Shown here piece after piece: positions 1-7,576 of a DNA stretch of 64,000 nucleotides. The position numbers and the translations under genes are program-made. The stretch is from Mycobacterium sp. 1245111.1. Its GTDB lineage: Bacteria; Actinomycetota; Actinomycetes; Mycobacteriales; Mycobacteriaceae. The DNA lies in assembly GCF_001673405.1 (NCBI RefSeq), contig NZ_LZLV01000152.1, forward strand, positions 1-64,000, read 5' to 3'. The notes beneath the pieces are model-generated. The model was not told the origin of the DNA. It saw nothing but the letters and a program-made list of their open reading frames with translations, and ran no database searches. The first letter of the stretch is position 1. Each line of letters starts with the position of its first letter.

Positions 1-454
1 TGGCGGCCTGAACCCACATCCGGACGTAGTCGGCCTCGTTGAGCGCGATCGGGATCGTGTTGATGCCAAAGAAATTCGTCGCCGACAACACCGCGTGGGT
101 GGCGTGGTTGGCGGCCAACTCACCCAGGGTGGGCATCGCGGCCAACGCGGTGGTGTAGGCGGCCGCCGCGGTCTGCTGCTGGACGGCCATCGCGGCGCTG
201 TTCGCGCTTTCCTTGAGCAGCCACGTCAGGTAGGGGGCATGCGCGGCGGCATAGGACTCGGCGCTCGGGCCCTGCCACGCTGCGCCCTGCACCGCTCCGA
301 GCACGGCGGTCAGTTCATCGGCGGCCGCCGCGTACTCGGTGCTCAGACCGGTCCACGCGTCCGCCGAGGCCAGCAACGACCCTGGCCCGGGCCCGCTGCT
401 CAACAGCGCCGAATGCACCTCCGGAGGTGCGGCCATCCAGACCGGGGCGGTCAC
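1..454 (-). CDS. PPE family protein (PPE2-like), 3' part outside the window
   Basis: Only the first 151 codons are present; the gene runs off the left edge. The translation starts VTAPVWMAAPPEVHSALL. It has the Pro-Pro-Glu signature at residues 10-12, a WQG (WxG) turn at 60-62, and the long Ala-rich helices of the 180-residue PPE domain, including an N-F-F-G-I-N-T-I-P stretch near residues 126-134. PPE proteins usually pair with PE partners and are exported by type VII secretion. The GTG start at 454 overlaps the TGA of a 15-codon leader ORF (GTGA), and a cobalamin riboswitch lies just upstream. M. tuberculosis PPE2 (Rv0256c) is also preceded by a B12 riboswitch, and the N-terminus resembles it from memory. 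The family call is firm; the PPE2 orthology is inference. Confidence 0.93.
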   Translation of the reverse strand, partial: MTAPVWMAAPPEVHSALLSSGPGPGSLLASADAWTGLSTEYAAAADELTAVLGAVQGAAWQGPSAESYAAAHAPYLTWLLKESANSAAMAVQQQTAAAAYTTALAAMPTLGELAANHATHAVLSATNFFGINTIPIALNEADYVRMWVQAA

Positions 455-498
455 GCACGGTAGTCGGAAATTGCGGAGAACAACGCGCTCAGCGTCAT
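451..498 (-). CDS. 15-codon leader peptide between B12 riboswitch and PPE gene
   Basis: An ATG at 498 opens a short frame reading MTLSALFSAISDYRA. Its stop codon overlaps the GTG of the PPE gene by GTGA. The ATG lies 8 nt downstream of the end of the duplicated riboswitch block (507), and the GAAAGCGAGAG stretch just upstream can act as ribosome-binding site. The riboswitch would therefore control translation of this peptide, with the PPE gene translated by coupling. In the second riboswitch copy the first real gene takes the same place. Too short for a homology call; it may be a true small protein or only a coupling device. Confidence 0.5.
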   Translation of the reverse strand: MTLSALFSAISDYRA

Positions 499-506
499 AG
501 CAGACT

Positions 507-684
507 CTCGCTTTCGGGGTCGACCGCCCCGGCTCGCAGGACGCGATGACGTGAGTCTCCTGGCTCTCGGATCGCTGCTAGCCTCGCCTTCCGACCTGAC
601 GGCCGTGGCTGGTGAGGGTCGCTCCCCGATGACAGTGGCGGGACCGCGCCGGATTCGCACCGGCTTCCTCTGTCGTCATCGCCT
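507..684 (-). promoter_or_regulatory. Cobalamin (B12) riboswitch, copy 1, upstream of the PPE gene
   Basis: On the minus strand, a 9-bp P1 helix closes the aptamer (GCGATGACG at 682-674 with CGTCATCGC at 551-543). Inside are the family's conserved pieces: GGAAGCCGGTGCGAATCCGG, the B12-box-like GCCACTGT, and the GGTCGGAAGGCGAG and GAGAGCCAGGAGACTC blocks. A CGGGG/CCCCG hairpin (515-531) sits between aptamer and ribosome-binding site, with no U-tract, so translational control is more likely than termination. The 178 bases match copy 2 at 7577-7754 except at positions 580 and 599. Adenosyl- or other cobalamins normally switch such genes off. Confidence 0.93.
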
Positions 685-722
685 AACGGTGAGATCTTGC
701 CACACCGGGTCGCCTGCGACGC

Positions 723-1259
723 ATGAGTTCGATATGTACGGTGACCGAAATGATCAGCAGCCCGCCGCAGGTGCGATCCGCCACCGCCGACGATCTGGTG
801 CGGGTCCGCGACATCATCAACCACTACATCGAGCATTCGGTGTTCAATTTCCGGACCGAGCCGCAGAGCCTCGACGAGGTACGCGCGCTGTGGGAGCAAC
901 GGCGCCGGCGGTTTCCATGGCTGGTGGCCGTCATCGACGACGACGTGGTCGGCGCGGCCTACGCGGGTCCCTGGAACGAACGCGCCGCCTACCAGTGGAC
1001 CGTCGAATCCACCATCTACGTCGACCCGTCGGCACACCGTCGCGGCGTCGGCGATGCGCTCTATACGGATCTGCTAGATCTCCTGCGCCGCAAGGGATTT
1101 CACAGCGCGATCGCAGTGATCGCGCTGCCCAACGAGCCGAGCGTAAGACTGCACGAGCGACACGGATTCGAGCGGGTCGGCCGCCTTCGCGAGGCCGGCT
1201 ACAAAAACGACGCCTGGCACGACGTCGGCTTCTGGCAGTGCAGCTTGGCTAACAGCTAG
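723..1259 (+). CDS. GNAT N-acetyltransferase, phosphinothricin-acetyltransferase type
   Basis: 178-residue single-domain GNAT protein. The N-terminal pattern (IRxAxxxDLxxVRDIINHYIEHSVFNF) and the acetyl-CoA loop HRRGVGDALY near residue 110, followed by IALPNEPSVRLHERHGFERVG, are typical of the Pat/Bar/MddA group. That group acetylates phosphinothricin, methionine sulfoximine/sulfone or related amines; the true substrate here cannot be read from sequence. The start may be ATG 723 or an in-frame ATG at 750, which gives a more usual N-terminus. It is transcribed away from the riboswitch-PPE unit, with only about 40 bp between them, and converges on the methyltransferase gene, overlapping its end by 4 bp. 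Confidence 0.85.
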   Translation: MSSICTVTEMISSPPQVRSATADDLVRVRDIINHYIEHSVFNFRTEPQSLDEVRALWEQRRRRFPWLVAVIDDDVVGAAYAGPWNERAAYQWTVESTIYVDPSAHRRGVGDALYTDLLDLLRRKGFHSAIAVIALPNEPSVRLHERHGFERVGRLREAGYKNDAWHDVGFWQCSLANS

Positions 1260-2155
1260 CCGAGTTGTGCTGTGCAGTAGTAGTTTTCGGTCTGGCCGTC
1301 ATTGCGCTCGGGAACCGGGAGGCCGGCCTCGGCCAGCAATTCGGCAGACCGGTGCCGTGTGGTCTGCCAGCCACGAGCGTCCAGGTACGGCGCCACGTGG
1401 TGACGCTCGCCGCTGTACCAGAGGTCGTCGATGCGGGCGTCGAGGCCGTGCTGGTACCACTTCTGCGCCGCCGCCTGCATGACCTCCAGCGACTCCGGTG
1501 TGCTCAGGAAGATCTCGACGACCAGTCGGCTGCCCCGCGCGCTGAGCTCGGTGATGTTGTCCAGCAACCGATCCTGAGCCTCCGGCGGCAGGAACGCCAG
1601 CAGACCCTCGGCCACCCACACCGTAGGCCGGGCGGGGTCGAAGCCGGCCTGCCTCAGTGCCGCCGGCCAGTCGTCGCGCAGGTCGATCGGGACCGCGACG
1701 AGCTCGACGGTCGGTTCGGCGCCCGCGGCGGCCAGCGTCGCGGTCTTGAAGTCCGTCACCTGCTGTTGGTCGATCTCGAACACCACCGTCTCGGCGGGCC
1801 AGGGCAGACGGTAACCGCGGGCGTCGAGGCCGGAGGCCAGGACCACCACCTGGCGGATGCCGGATTCGGTTGCGTCGGAGAGGAATTGGTCGATCAGCCG
1901 GGTGCGCACCGCAAGCAGGTCGGTCATCGGCTGCATGCCCCACGGGTGACCGGGGATGTCGACTTCGTCCGCGCTGAGCTGGCCGTTCGCCCAGCGGGTG
2001 AAGAAGTCGACCCCGACCGCCCGCACCAGCGGTGCGGCGAACGGGTCGTCGATGAGGCCCGCTTGGGTGGCTCGGCCCCTGCCCGCCGCCACCATGGTGG
2101 CAGTGGCCCCCACGCTCGTCGCCAGATCCCACGTGTCGTTCTCAGTGCGCGCCAT
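1256..2155 (-). CDS. Class I SAM-dependent methyltransferase, mycobacterial LCM-like family
   Basis: 299 residues starting MARTENDTWDLATSVGATAT. This N-terminus is characteristic of the large mycobacterial paralogue group of putative SAM-dependent methyltransferases related to leucine carboxyl methyltransferase (PF04072). The SAM site is visible as VVVLASGLDARGYRL, followed by FEIDQ about 25 residues later. An upstream in-frame ATG at 2221 would add 22 residues of low-quality sequence, so the start at 2155 is preferred. Substrates of this family are mostly unknown in mycobacteria. The gene ends 4 bp inside the end of the convergent acetyltransferase gene. Confidence 0.88.
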   Translation of the reverse strand: MARTENDTWDLATSVGATATMVAAGRGRATQAGLIDDPFAAPLVRAVGVDFFTRWANGQLSADEVDIPGHPWGMQPMTDLLAVRTRLIDQFLSDATESGIRQVVVLASGLDARGYRLPWPAETVVFEIDQQQVTDFKTATLAAAGAEPTVELVAVPIDLRDDWPAALRQAGFDPARPTVWVAEGLLAFLPPEAQDRLLDNITELSARGSRLVVEIFLSTPESLEVMQAAAQKWYQHGLDARIDDLWYSGERHHVAPYLDARGWQTTRHRSAELLAEAGLPVPERNDGQTENYYCTAQLG

Positions 2156-2315
2156 GCCGGCCAGGGTAGTCATCCGAGGCTGGGAATTACCTTGTGACGT
2201 TGCGGCACAACGGGCCACCATCCCGGGCCGTCACCGAAATTCGGCGACATCACTTAACGCATCGGTCAAGTTCCATTCACTTCTGCGGGGGCGTGGCCGC
2301 ATAAGGTACCGCCTT

Positions 2316-2603
2316 ATGAGTGCACCTTCGCCTGCTCCGACGTCAGGGGTGTCCGACGGCAACTGGTCTCCGCGAAGGTGGGAGACCACCTTTATCAGTG
2401 TGACGAATGAGTCCCTGCAGGTTGTCATCGACGAGGCGAACAAAGCCCTCAATACCCACGGCGCGGAGGGCTGGGAGGTGGTGAACTCCTCGGTGCAACG
2501 CGTCCAGGTGTCCCACCACTTCGCGGGCTACGACAAGGGCGGCGAGTTCTATTTCGAGTGGAGCATCGTCTGCACCATGAAGCGGCCCTTGACGCCTGCT
2601 TAA
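2316..2603 (+). CDS. Small conserved protein, DUF4177-like
   Basis: 95 residues. The core (WETTFISVTNESLQVVIDEANKALN, then GAEGWEVVNSS and FYFEWSIVCTMKRP) has the alternating strand-helix-strand look of DUF4177-type small proteins. In those, a W-E/Y-V strand, a GxxGWE turn and a terminal KR-P strand recur. No signal peptide or membrane segment is seen. The chosen ATG at 2316 is the start of compact, well-behaved sequence; the open frame continues upstream through the promoter of the divergent methyltransferase. Function unknown. Confidence 0.65.
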   Translation: MSAPSPAPTSGVSDGNWSPRRWETTFISVTNESLQVVIDEANKALNTHGAEGWEVVNSSVQRVQVSHHFAGYDKGGEFYFEWSIVCTMKRPLTPA

Positions 2604-2650
2604 CAGCGAGGCGGGCACGCCCGCGTTGCGCGGTGACCTAACATCTCTGG

Positions 2651-3340
2651 GTGACCGAATCCCGTTCGATGGGCGATCAGGCCGGGCTTGTCGCCGATGC
2701 CTGCTGCGAACACGACCACGGGAGCCCCGTCGCACACGACAACCGGTGGCAGCACCGCGCGACATGGGCATATCGGCTGGCCTGGGTCAGCATGGCGGCG
2801 ATGCTCACCGAGGGCGTGGTCGGGCTGTGGCAGGGGCTCGCGGTCGGCTCGATCGCGCTGACCGGGTGGGCGTTGGGCAGCCTGCCCGAGGCGCTGGCCA
2901 GCGCGATGGTGGCCTGGCGGTTTTCCGGCTGGCGCACCGCGTCCCCGACCGCTGAGCGGCGCGCGCAGATCGGGGTCGCGTGGTCGTTCTGGCTGACGGC
3001 TCCCTATATCGCCGCGGAGTCCATCCACCACGTCCTCGACCCGCACGACGCCCAGACCTCGATGATCGGCATGACGTTGACGGCCGCCTCGCTGGTGCTG
3101 ATGCCGATCCTGGGCCGCGTCAAGCATTCGCTGGCCGAGCGTCTCCACTCGGCGGCCACCGCGGGCGAGGGCACCCAGAACTACCTGTGCGGCGCGCAGG
3201 CCGCGGCCGTCCTGTTCGGTCTGGGAGTCGCGGCGATCTGGCCGAGCATCTGGTGGTTCGACCCGGCGATCGGGCTGGGCATCGCCGCCACGGCGATCTG
3301 GCAGGGCGTCAAGTCCTGGCGCGGGGACGACTGCTGCTGA
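2651..3340 (+). CDS. Cation-efflux-like integral membrane protein
   Basis: 229 residues with a cytosolic N-terminus carrying a Cys-Cys-Glu-His-Asp-His cluster (residues about 18-23). Five to six hydrophobic helices follow, e.g. AWVSMAAMLTEGVVGLWQGL, TLTAASLVLMPILG and AAAVLFGLGVAAIW. The pattern recalls the membrane domain of cation diffusion facilitators. However, the paired HxxxD metal ligands of Zn/Mn CDFs are not obvious, so substrate and direction remain open. A terminal DDCC could also bind metal. GTG start at 2651, close behind the preceding small gene; the two may be co-transcribed. Confidence 0.7.
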   Translation: MTESRSMGDQAGLVADACCEHDHGSPVAHDNRWQHRATWAYRLAWVSMAAMLTEGVVGLWQGLAVGSIALTGWALGSLPEALASAMVAWRFSGWRTASPTAERRAQIGVAWSFWLTAPYIAAESIHHVLDPHDAQTSMIGMTLTAASLVLMPILGRVKHSLAERLHSAATAGEGTQNYLCGAQAAAVLFGLGVAAIWPSIWWFDPAIGLGIAATAIWQGVKSWRGDDCC

Positions 3341-3357
3341 CGATCAGCCGTGCCGAC

Positions 3358-3915
3358 TCAGCCGTGCCGAAAGGCCTTGCCGGACCGGTCAAGTGGATCG
3401 GGGTCCAGTCCCAGGAACTTGGCCCGCAGCCGGTCCCACAGTTCCAGCTGTGAGAAAGCCGGCTCGTCGCGCGCCTGCTGAACGTTGGTCATGAACGGGC
3501 TGGGCAGCATCAGCGTCATCAACTGGTCATCGCGGCCGTTGAACAGGCGCACTCCCCACGACGTGGGTGAGCCGTCTTTGCCGATCCGGCGATACAGCTC
3601 GGCGCGGGCACAGCGGCGGATGCGGCCGAGTTCGGGACCACTGTCCTTGTGCTCGCCGATGCACAGGTGAAAATGCCAGCGGCCGAAGTCGACTGTGGCG
3701 TAGCCGTCGTACATCGAGATCCGTTTGGGGGGATTGGGAGCGGCGACCTCCCACGCCGCGCCCTCGACCAGAACGCCGAACCATATTTCGTCCCAGTACT
3801 CCTCGAAGCACAGCTTGAGCAGGCTGAGCAGGCTGTCCTCATCGGTCGGCAGCGGCCAAACCTGTTCGCGGCCATTGTCTTCGGTGGTCTGTACCGCAGG
3901 GCTAAAGTCGATCAT
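3358..3915 (-). CDS. Unknown protein, last gene of the B12-riboswitch ABC operon
   Basis: 185-residue soluble protein (MIDFSPAVQTTEDNG...). Its ATG lies 14 bp inside the end of the ATPase-FhuF gene, so the two are co-transcribed and probably translationally coupled. It contains a Trp/Glu-rich segment (FEEYWDEIWFGVL), a central W-H-F-H-L-C-I-G-E-H stretch with possible metal or heme ligands, and a basic C-terminus ending KAFRHG. No signal peptide or transmembrane helix. I recall similar proteins annotated only as DUFs in actinobacteria. Its place in the operon suggests a role in handling the imported cofactor or metal, which is inference. Confidence 0.75.
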   Translation of the reverse strand: MIDFSPAVQTTEDNGREQVWPLPTDEDSLLSLLKLCFEEYWDEIWFGVLVEGAAWEVAAPNPPKRISMYDGYATVDFGRWHFHLCIGEHKDSGPELGRIRRCARAELYRRIGKDGSPTSWGVRLFNGRDDQLMTLMLPSPFMTNVQQARDEPAFSQLELWDRLRAKFLGLDPDPLDRSGKAFRHG

Positions 3916-5332
3916 CGCGACACCTTTCCGGCACCCGGTCAAGGGCGCAATCTCCGCAGAGCCCGCCATCAGGCGTGCGGTAATACAAACAGCAACTGGT
4001 CCGGCGGTAGTCGTTATCGCCGAAATGGACTGCCCCACTTAGTCGTGGGTCGGCGCACAGGCTACGGGCCAGCTCCCATCCTGCCGTCGTGGCCCGGTCG
4101 TGATCGAACACCCGCGCCGCGCCGAGCAGGGCCGACGCGGTATTGCCGGTCAGCATCCGCTGCGAGATCGGGCCCAGACGGCGCAACGCTACCGCCAGCG
4201 GATCGAGATGCCGGTCGAGCACCATGCCGGCCAGCTCCTCGCGCGGACGGGTTGCGGGATGCTCGAGGTGCAACGCGATCTGGCCGTCGCTCTCGCGAAA
4301 CAGCAACCGCTCGGGCGGCAGGTCGACCAGCAGTCCGTAACCGGCGACGCTGCCCACTCCGATCGACCAGAGTCGTGCAGCGAAGCCCAGGAAGAACGTC
4401 GAGGCTGCGACGCGCCGCTCGGTGACGTCCATGCGGGCCTGGACGCGGTCGACGATCTCGGCCAGCACCGTGGTGTCGTCGTAGAGCTGCTTGACGGGAC
4501 GCCAACCGCCGTGTTGCGGTCCGGTGCCCAGCGCGAAATACGGGCTGACACAGCGGAGTTCGGCGAGCGCCGCGACTGCCCGCGGATCGCTGGAGGGTGT
4601 TATCTCGCAACCGAATACAGAGTTCACCCGTCCGCTACCGACGAGCTCGCCCGGGGTTCCGTCGACGAGTGTGCCGTCGCGGCCCAGCAGCCAGGCCCGA
4701 TCGGCTTGCTGCAGCGCCAGTTCGAGGTCGTGGGTGGACATGACGATAGTCAGGTCCTGCTCGTGGGCCAGGCATCGCAACATGTTCACCAGCCCGTTAC
4801 GGGACGGCACGTCGAGGAAGGCGGTCGGTTCGTCGAGCACCAGCACCTGCGGCTGCTGAGCCAGCGCGCGGGCGGTCAATACCCGTTGCCGCTCGCCGTC
4901 GGAAAGGTCCGCGACGGGGCGGTCGGCCAGATGCCCGGCCTCGACCGCGGCCAGTGCCTGCTCGACGATGTGGTGATCGTCGCGGCTCAACCGACCGGTG
5001 ATGCCCAGGTACGGGATGCGGCCCAGCGCGACCAGATCACGCGCCGACAGCAGGCCCGGGTCGACCGGATCGGTGAGCACCACCGCCACGCGCCGGGCCA
5101 GTCGGTCGGCCGCGATGCCGGCCAGAGCCGTTCCGTCGACGAGCACCTCGCCGCTTAGCGCCGGCTGCAGTCCGCAGAGGGTGCGGATCAGTGTCGACTT
5201 ACCGCAACCGTTGGGGCCCAGCAACACCGTGAGTTCGCCGCGACGGGCGACCGCGAATAGACCGGCTGCGACAGCGGTGACCTTTCGCCGGCTGCGGTAG
5301 CCGATCGCGAGGTCGCAGAGGTGCAGGCTCAT
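3902..5332 (-). CDS. ABC importer ATPase (BtuD/FecE type) fused to a FhuF-like 2Fe-2S domain
   Basis: 476 residues in one uninterrupted frame. Residues 1-240 form a FecE/BtuD-type ATPase: Walker A GPNGCGKST (39-47), signature LSDGE (143-147), Walker B VLVLDEPT (163-170), switch His 201. Residues about 255-476 resemble FhuF-type ferric-siderophore reductases, ending in the cluster motif Cys447-Cys448-x10-Cys459-x2-Cys462 that binds an unusual 2Fe-2S centre in that family. The ATPase would power import through the permease encoded just upstream (ATGA overlap), while the C-terminal domain could reduce the imported compound in the cytosol. B12 control points to a corrinoid; the FhuF domain alone would suggest a siderophore. 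Substrate unproven. Confidence 0.88.
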   Translation of the reverse strand: MSLHLCDLAIGYRSRRKVTAVAAGLFAVARRGELTVLLGPNGCGKSTLIRTLCGLQPALSGEVLVDGTALAGIAADRLARRVAVVLTDPVDPGLLSARDLVALGRIPYLGITGRLSRDDHHIVEQALAAVEAGHLADRPVADLSDGERQRVLTARALAQQPQVLVLDEPTAFLDVPSRNGLVNMLRCLAHEQDLTIVMSTHDLELALQQADRAWLLGRDGTLVDGTPGELVGSGRVNSVFGCEITPSSDPRAVAALAELRCVSPYFALGTGPQHGGWRPVKQLYDDTTVLAEIVDRVQARMDVTERRVAASTFFLGFAARLWSIGVGSVAGYGLLVDLPPERLLFRESDGQIALHLEHPATRPREELAGMVLDRHLDPLAVALRRLGPISQRMLTGNTASALLGAARVFDHDRATTAGWELARSLCADPRLSGAVHFGDNDYRRTSCCLYYRTPDGGLCGDCALDRVPERCRDDRL

Positions 5333-6393
5333 CGCTGCATTCCCACGCCGTGGCGATTGCGCATCAGCACCAGGACGACGATCGGTGCCCCGATCAGCGC
5401 GGTGACCGAATTGATCGGGAGCACCGCGTCGCTGCCAGGCAGCTGACTGGCGATGCCGCACAACAGCGCAACGGCCGAGCCCATCAGCACGGTGGCGGGG
5501 AGCACCGCGCGATGATCGGACGTGCCCAGGGCCAGCCGTGTCAGGTGCGGCACGGCAAGGCCGAGAAACGCGATCGGGCCGCAGAACGCCGTCGTGGCGC
5601 CGGCTACCGACGACGCCGATACGACCGTGATCAGCCGCGCCCGCCGCACGTCGATACCCATTGTGCGGGCGTAACTTTCACCGAGAAGCAGCGCGTTGAG
5701 CGCGCGAACCGTCAGCGCGGCCGCGGCCAACCCGAGCGCGACGATGGGCAGCAACAGCTGTAGGTCCTGCCAGGTGGTGCCGGCGAAGCTGCCGAGTCCC
5801 CACAGCAGGTACTGCTGTACGCGCTGCGGGTCGGCGTAGACCAGCAACACGCTCACCACCGCGGTCGTGGCCGCGCCCACCATCACGCCGATCAGCAGCA
5901 GCGTCGCAGCCGAGCGCACCCAGCGGGCCAGGACCAGCACCATCGCTAGCACGGCGCCCGCGCCGGCCGCGGCAGCGATGGCAGCGCCGACTCGACCGCC
6001 GGCGGCCAGTCCCGCGGTAAATCCCGATCCGGTCGCCATCACGACGACCGCGACACCCAGCCCGGCGCCCGAGCTGACACCCAACACGTAGGGGTCGGCG
6101 AGGGTGTTGCGGAACAGTGTCTGCATCTGCAGCCCCGCGACACCGAGGCCGGCGCCCGCGGCGATCGCGGTCAGCACGCGGGGCAGCCGCATGCTATGCA
6201 CGATCACCTGCCAGCGCGGGTCCGACGGTTGGACCCCCATCAGGACGCGGGCGGTGTCGAGCAACGGCACCCGTACCGGACCCAGCGCCAGGCCCAGCAG
6301 GGTCAACAGCGCGACGGATGTCGACAGGGCCAGCATGACCACTACGGTTCGGTTGAGCCGCAACGTGATTGAGGTGACAGCAGTCGTCGTCAT
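5329..6393 (-). CDS. FecCD/BtuC-family ABC permease
   Basis: 354 residues, very hydrophobic, with about ten predicted membrane helices. Family signatures include MRLPRVLTAIAAGAGLGVAG, the following FRNTLADPYVLGVSSGAGLG, and the C-terminal GPIAFLGLAVPHLTR with its coupling region. This is the type II (BtuC/FhuB/FecCD) importer fold used for cobalamin, heme and ferric siderophores. The ATG overlaps the stop of the binding-protein gene (ATGA), and its own stop overlaps the ATPase start in the same way. Binding protein, permease and ATPase are therefore encoded as a coupled unit. Expression should follow the cobalamin riboswitch at 7577-7754. Confidence 0.93.
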   Translation of the reverse strand: MTTTAVTSITLRLNRTVVVMLALSTSVALLTLLGLALGPVRVPLLDTARVLMGVQPSDPRWQVIVHSMRLPRVLTAIAAGAGLGVAGLQMQTLFRNTLADPYVLGVSSGAGLGVAVVVMATGSGFTAGLAAGGRVGAAIAAAAGAGAVLAMVLVLARWVRSAATLLLIGVMVGAATTAVVSVLLVYADPQRVQQYLLWGLGSFAGTTWQDLQLLLPIVALGLAAAALTVRALNALLLGESYARTMGIDVRRARLITVVSASSVAGATTAFCGPIAFLGLAVPHLTRLALGTSDHRAVLPATVLMGSAVALLCGIASQLPGSDAVLPINSVTALIGAPIVVLVLMRNRHGVGMQR

Positions 6394-7571
6394 GCGCGGA
6401 TGACCTGCCGATAGAAGGCGAACTCGTGCTGCGGCGCCAATTCGGGATGCAGAATCGCCAGCAGATCGCCCAGGATCAGATCGGGCCGAGCCGCGCCGCG
6501 CTCCCAGTAGTCGTTTCCTCCGCCGGGACCGATGGCTTTGGTGGCCGACCAGACCTGGCCGGTACGCACGGCCGCGAGTTCGCCGTACCGGCTGTCCTCG
6601 GCCATTGCGTTCGCAGTGGTCTTCCAGTCGTTGTCGACGAGCCACAGCTGTGACTGGCCGGCTTTCGCGTAGACCGACTCGAAGTTCAATTCCAATGTGC
6701 CAGTGCTAGTTTCACTGGCCCAGGGATAGCTGCCGCCCGCGTCGCGAATCAGGTGCCCGACGTAGGCGCCGCCGGCGGGCATCAGCCAGGTGCCCTGGTA
6801 CATGGTTCCGGGCAGCACGTCGACGCGGCGCACGCCGGCGGACTGCCGCGCGACCGCGGCGTAGTCGCCGCGCAGCCGGTCGTACACCTCGGCGGCCTTT
6901 TTCTCGGTTGCGGTCAGGGCGGCCAGCACCTTGATCCATTCGGCCCGGCCCAGCGGGGTGGCTTCGAGCCATTCGGCGTCGGCGACCGTGTTGACCCCAC
7001 CCTCACGCAGCTTCGCGTAGGCCGGATCGTCGGTGCCCGCAGTCACCAGCACATCGGGATGGGCGGCCAGCACGCGCTCGACGTTGACCTGATTGCCAGG
7101 TGCATAACCGACCGTTCTGCCGCTGCTGATGCGTTGTCGTAGTTGCGGATTGACGACGGCACTGGTGTCGGCCACACCGGTGAGAACGTTCGCCAGGTCC
7201 AATTCGGTGATCATGCCCAGCTGAGTGATCGAGGCTGAGTACATGCCGGCGACCGGAACCGTAATCCGTTGTGCGCCAGTCAACTCGCTGGGTAGCTTCG
7301 GGGCCGGCGCGCCGCAGCGCACCAACACATAGGACTCCGGACGGCCGTGCGGATAGGGCTGCGTGACGGTTAGCACCTGGAAGCTGCCGTGATAGCTGAG
7401 GGTGAAGTTGGTGGCGTCGAGGATCGTGGATTTGTCAGGGAAATAGTCGGTGCCGGGCCGGAAGTCGGTGATGCAGTCACGCTTCAGCGGGGCGCTGACG
7501 ACCGGGTGCGTGGCGCATGCGACCGGCAGCCAGGCGCTCACCAGCAGCGCAACCCAGGATCGGTGTGACAT
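6390..7571 (-). CDS. ABC transporter periplasmic binding protein (BtuF/FecB type), probable lipoprotein
   Basis: 393 residues. The N-terminus has a short positive region, a hydrophobic stretch (WVALLVSAWLPVAC) and a Cys at about residue 19, as in a lipoprotein, though the lipobox (L-P-V-A-C) is imperfect. The rest fits a Peripla_BP_2 fold with an N-terminal lobe (RITVPVAGMYSASI), a long helix region and a C-terminal lobe (WSATKAIGPGGGNDYWERGA). ATG 7571 lies 5 nt past the riboswitch block, with GAAAGCGAG as ribosome-binding site. The open frame extends further upstream only because the riboswitch happens to be readable. First gene of the importer operon; the ligand is inferred to be a corrinoid from its control. 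Confidence 0.9.
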   Translation of the reverse strand: MSHRSWVALLVSAWLPVACATHPVVSAPLKRDCITDFRPGTDYFPDKSTILDATNFTLSYHGSFQVLTVTQPYPHGRPESYVLVRCGAPAPKLPSELTGAQRITVPVAGMYSASITQLGMITELDLANVLTGVADTSAVVNPQLRQRISSGRTVGYAPGNQVNVERVLAAHPDVLVTAGTDDPAYAKLREGGVNTVADAEWLEATPLGRAEWIKVLAALTATEKKAAEVYDRLRGDYAAVARQSAGVRRVDVLPGTMYQGTWLMPAGGAYVGHLIRDAGGSYPWASETSTGTLELNFESVYAKAGQSQLWLVDNDWKTTANAMAEDSRYGELAAVRTGQVWSATKAIGPGGGNDYWERGAARPDLILGDLLAILHPELAPQHEFAFYRQVIRA

Positions 7572-7576
7572 CGACG

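Noticed and set aside
95..463. Plus-strand open frame opposite the PPE gene
   Set aside because: The minus strand here encodes a clear PPE domain; the plus frame is Gly/Arg-rich shadow sequence.
451..660. Reading through the riboswitch as a protein N-terminus (MRIRRGPATVIG...), seen in both copies
   Set aside because: The conserved unit is RNA structure, the same frame opens in both copies only because the sequences are duplicates, and good starts with ribosome-binding sites lie just downstream.
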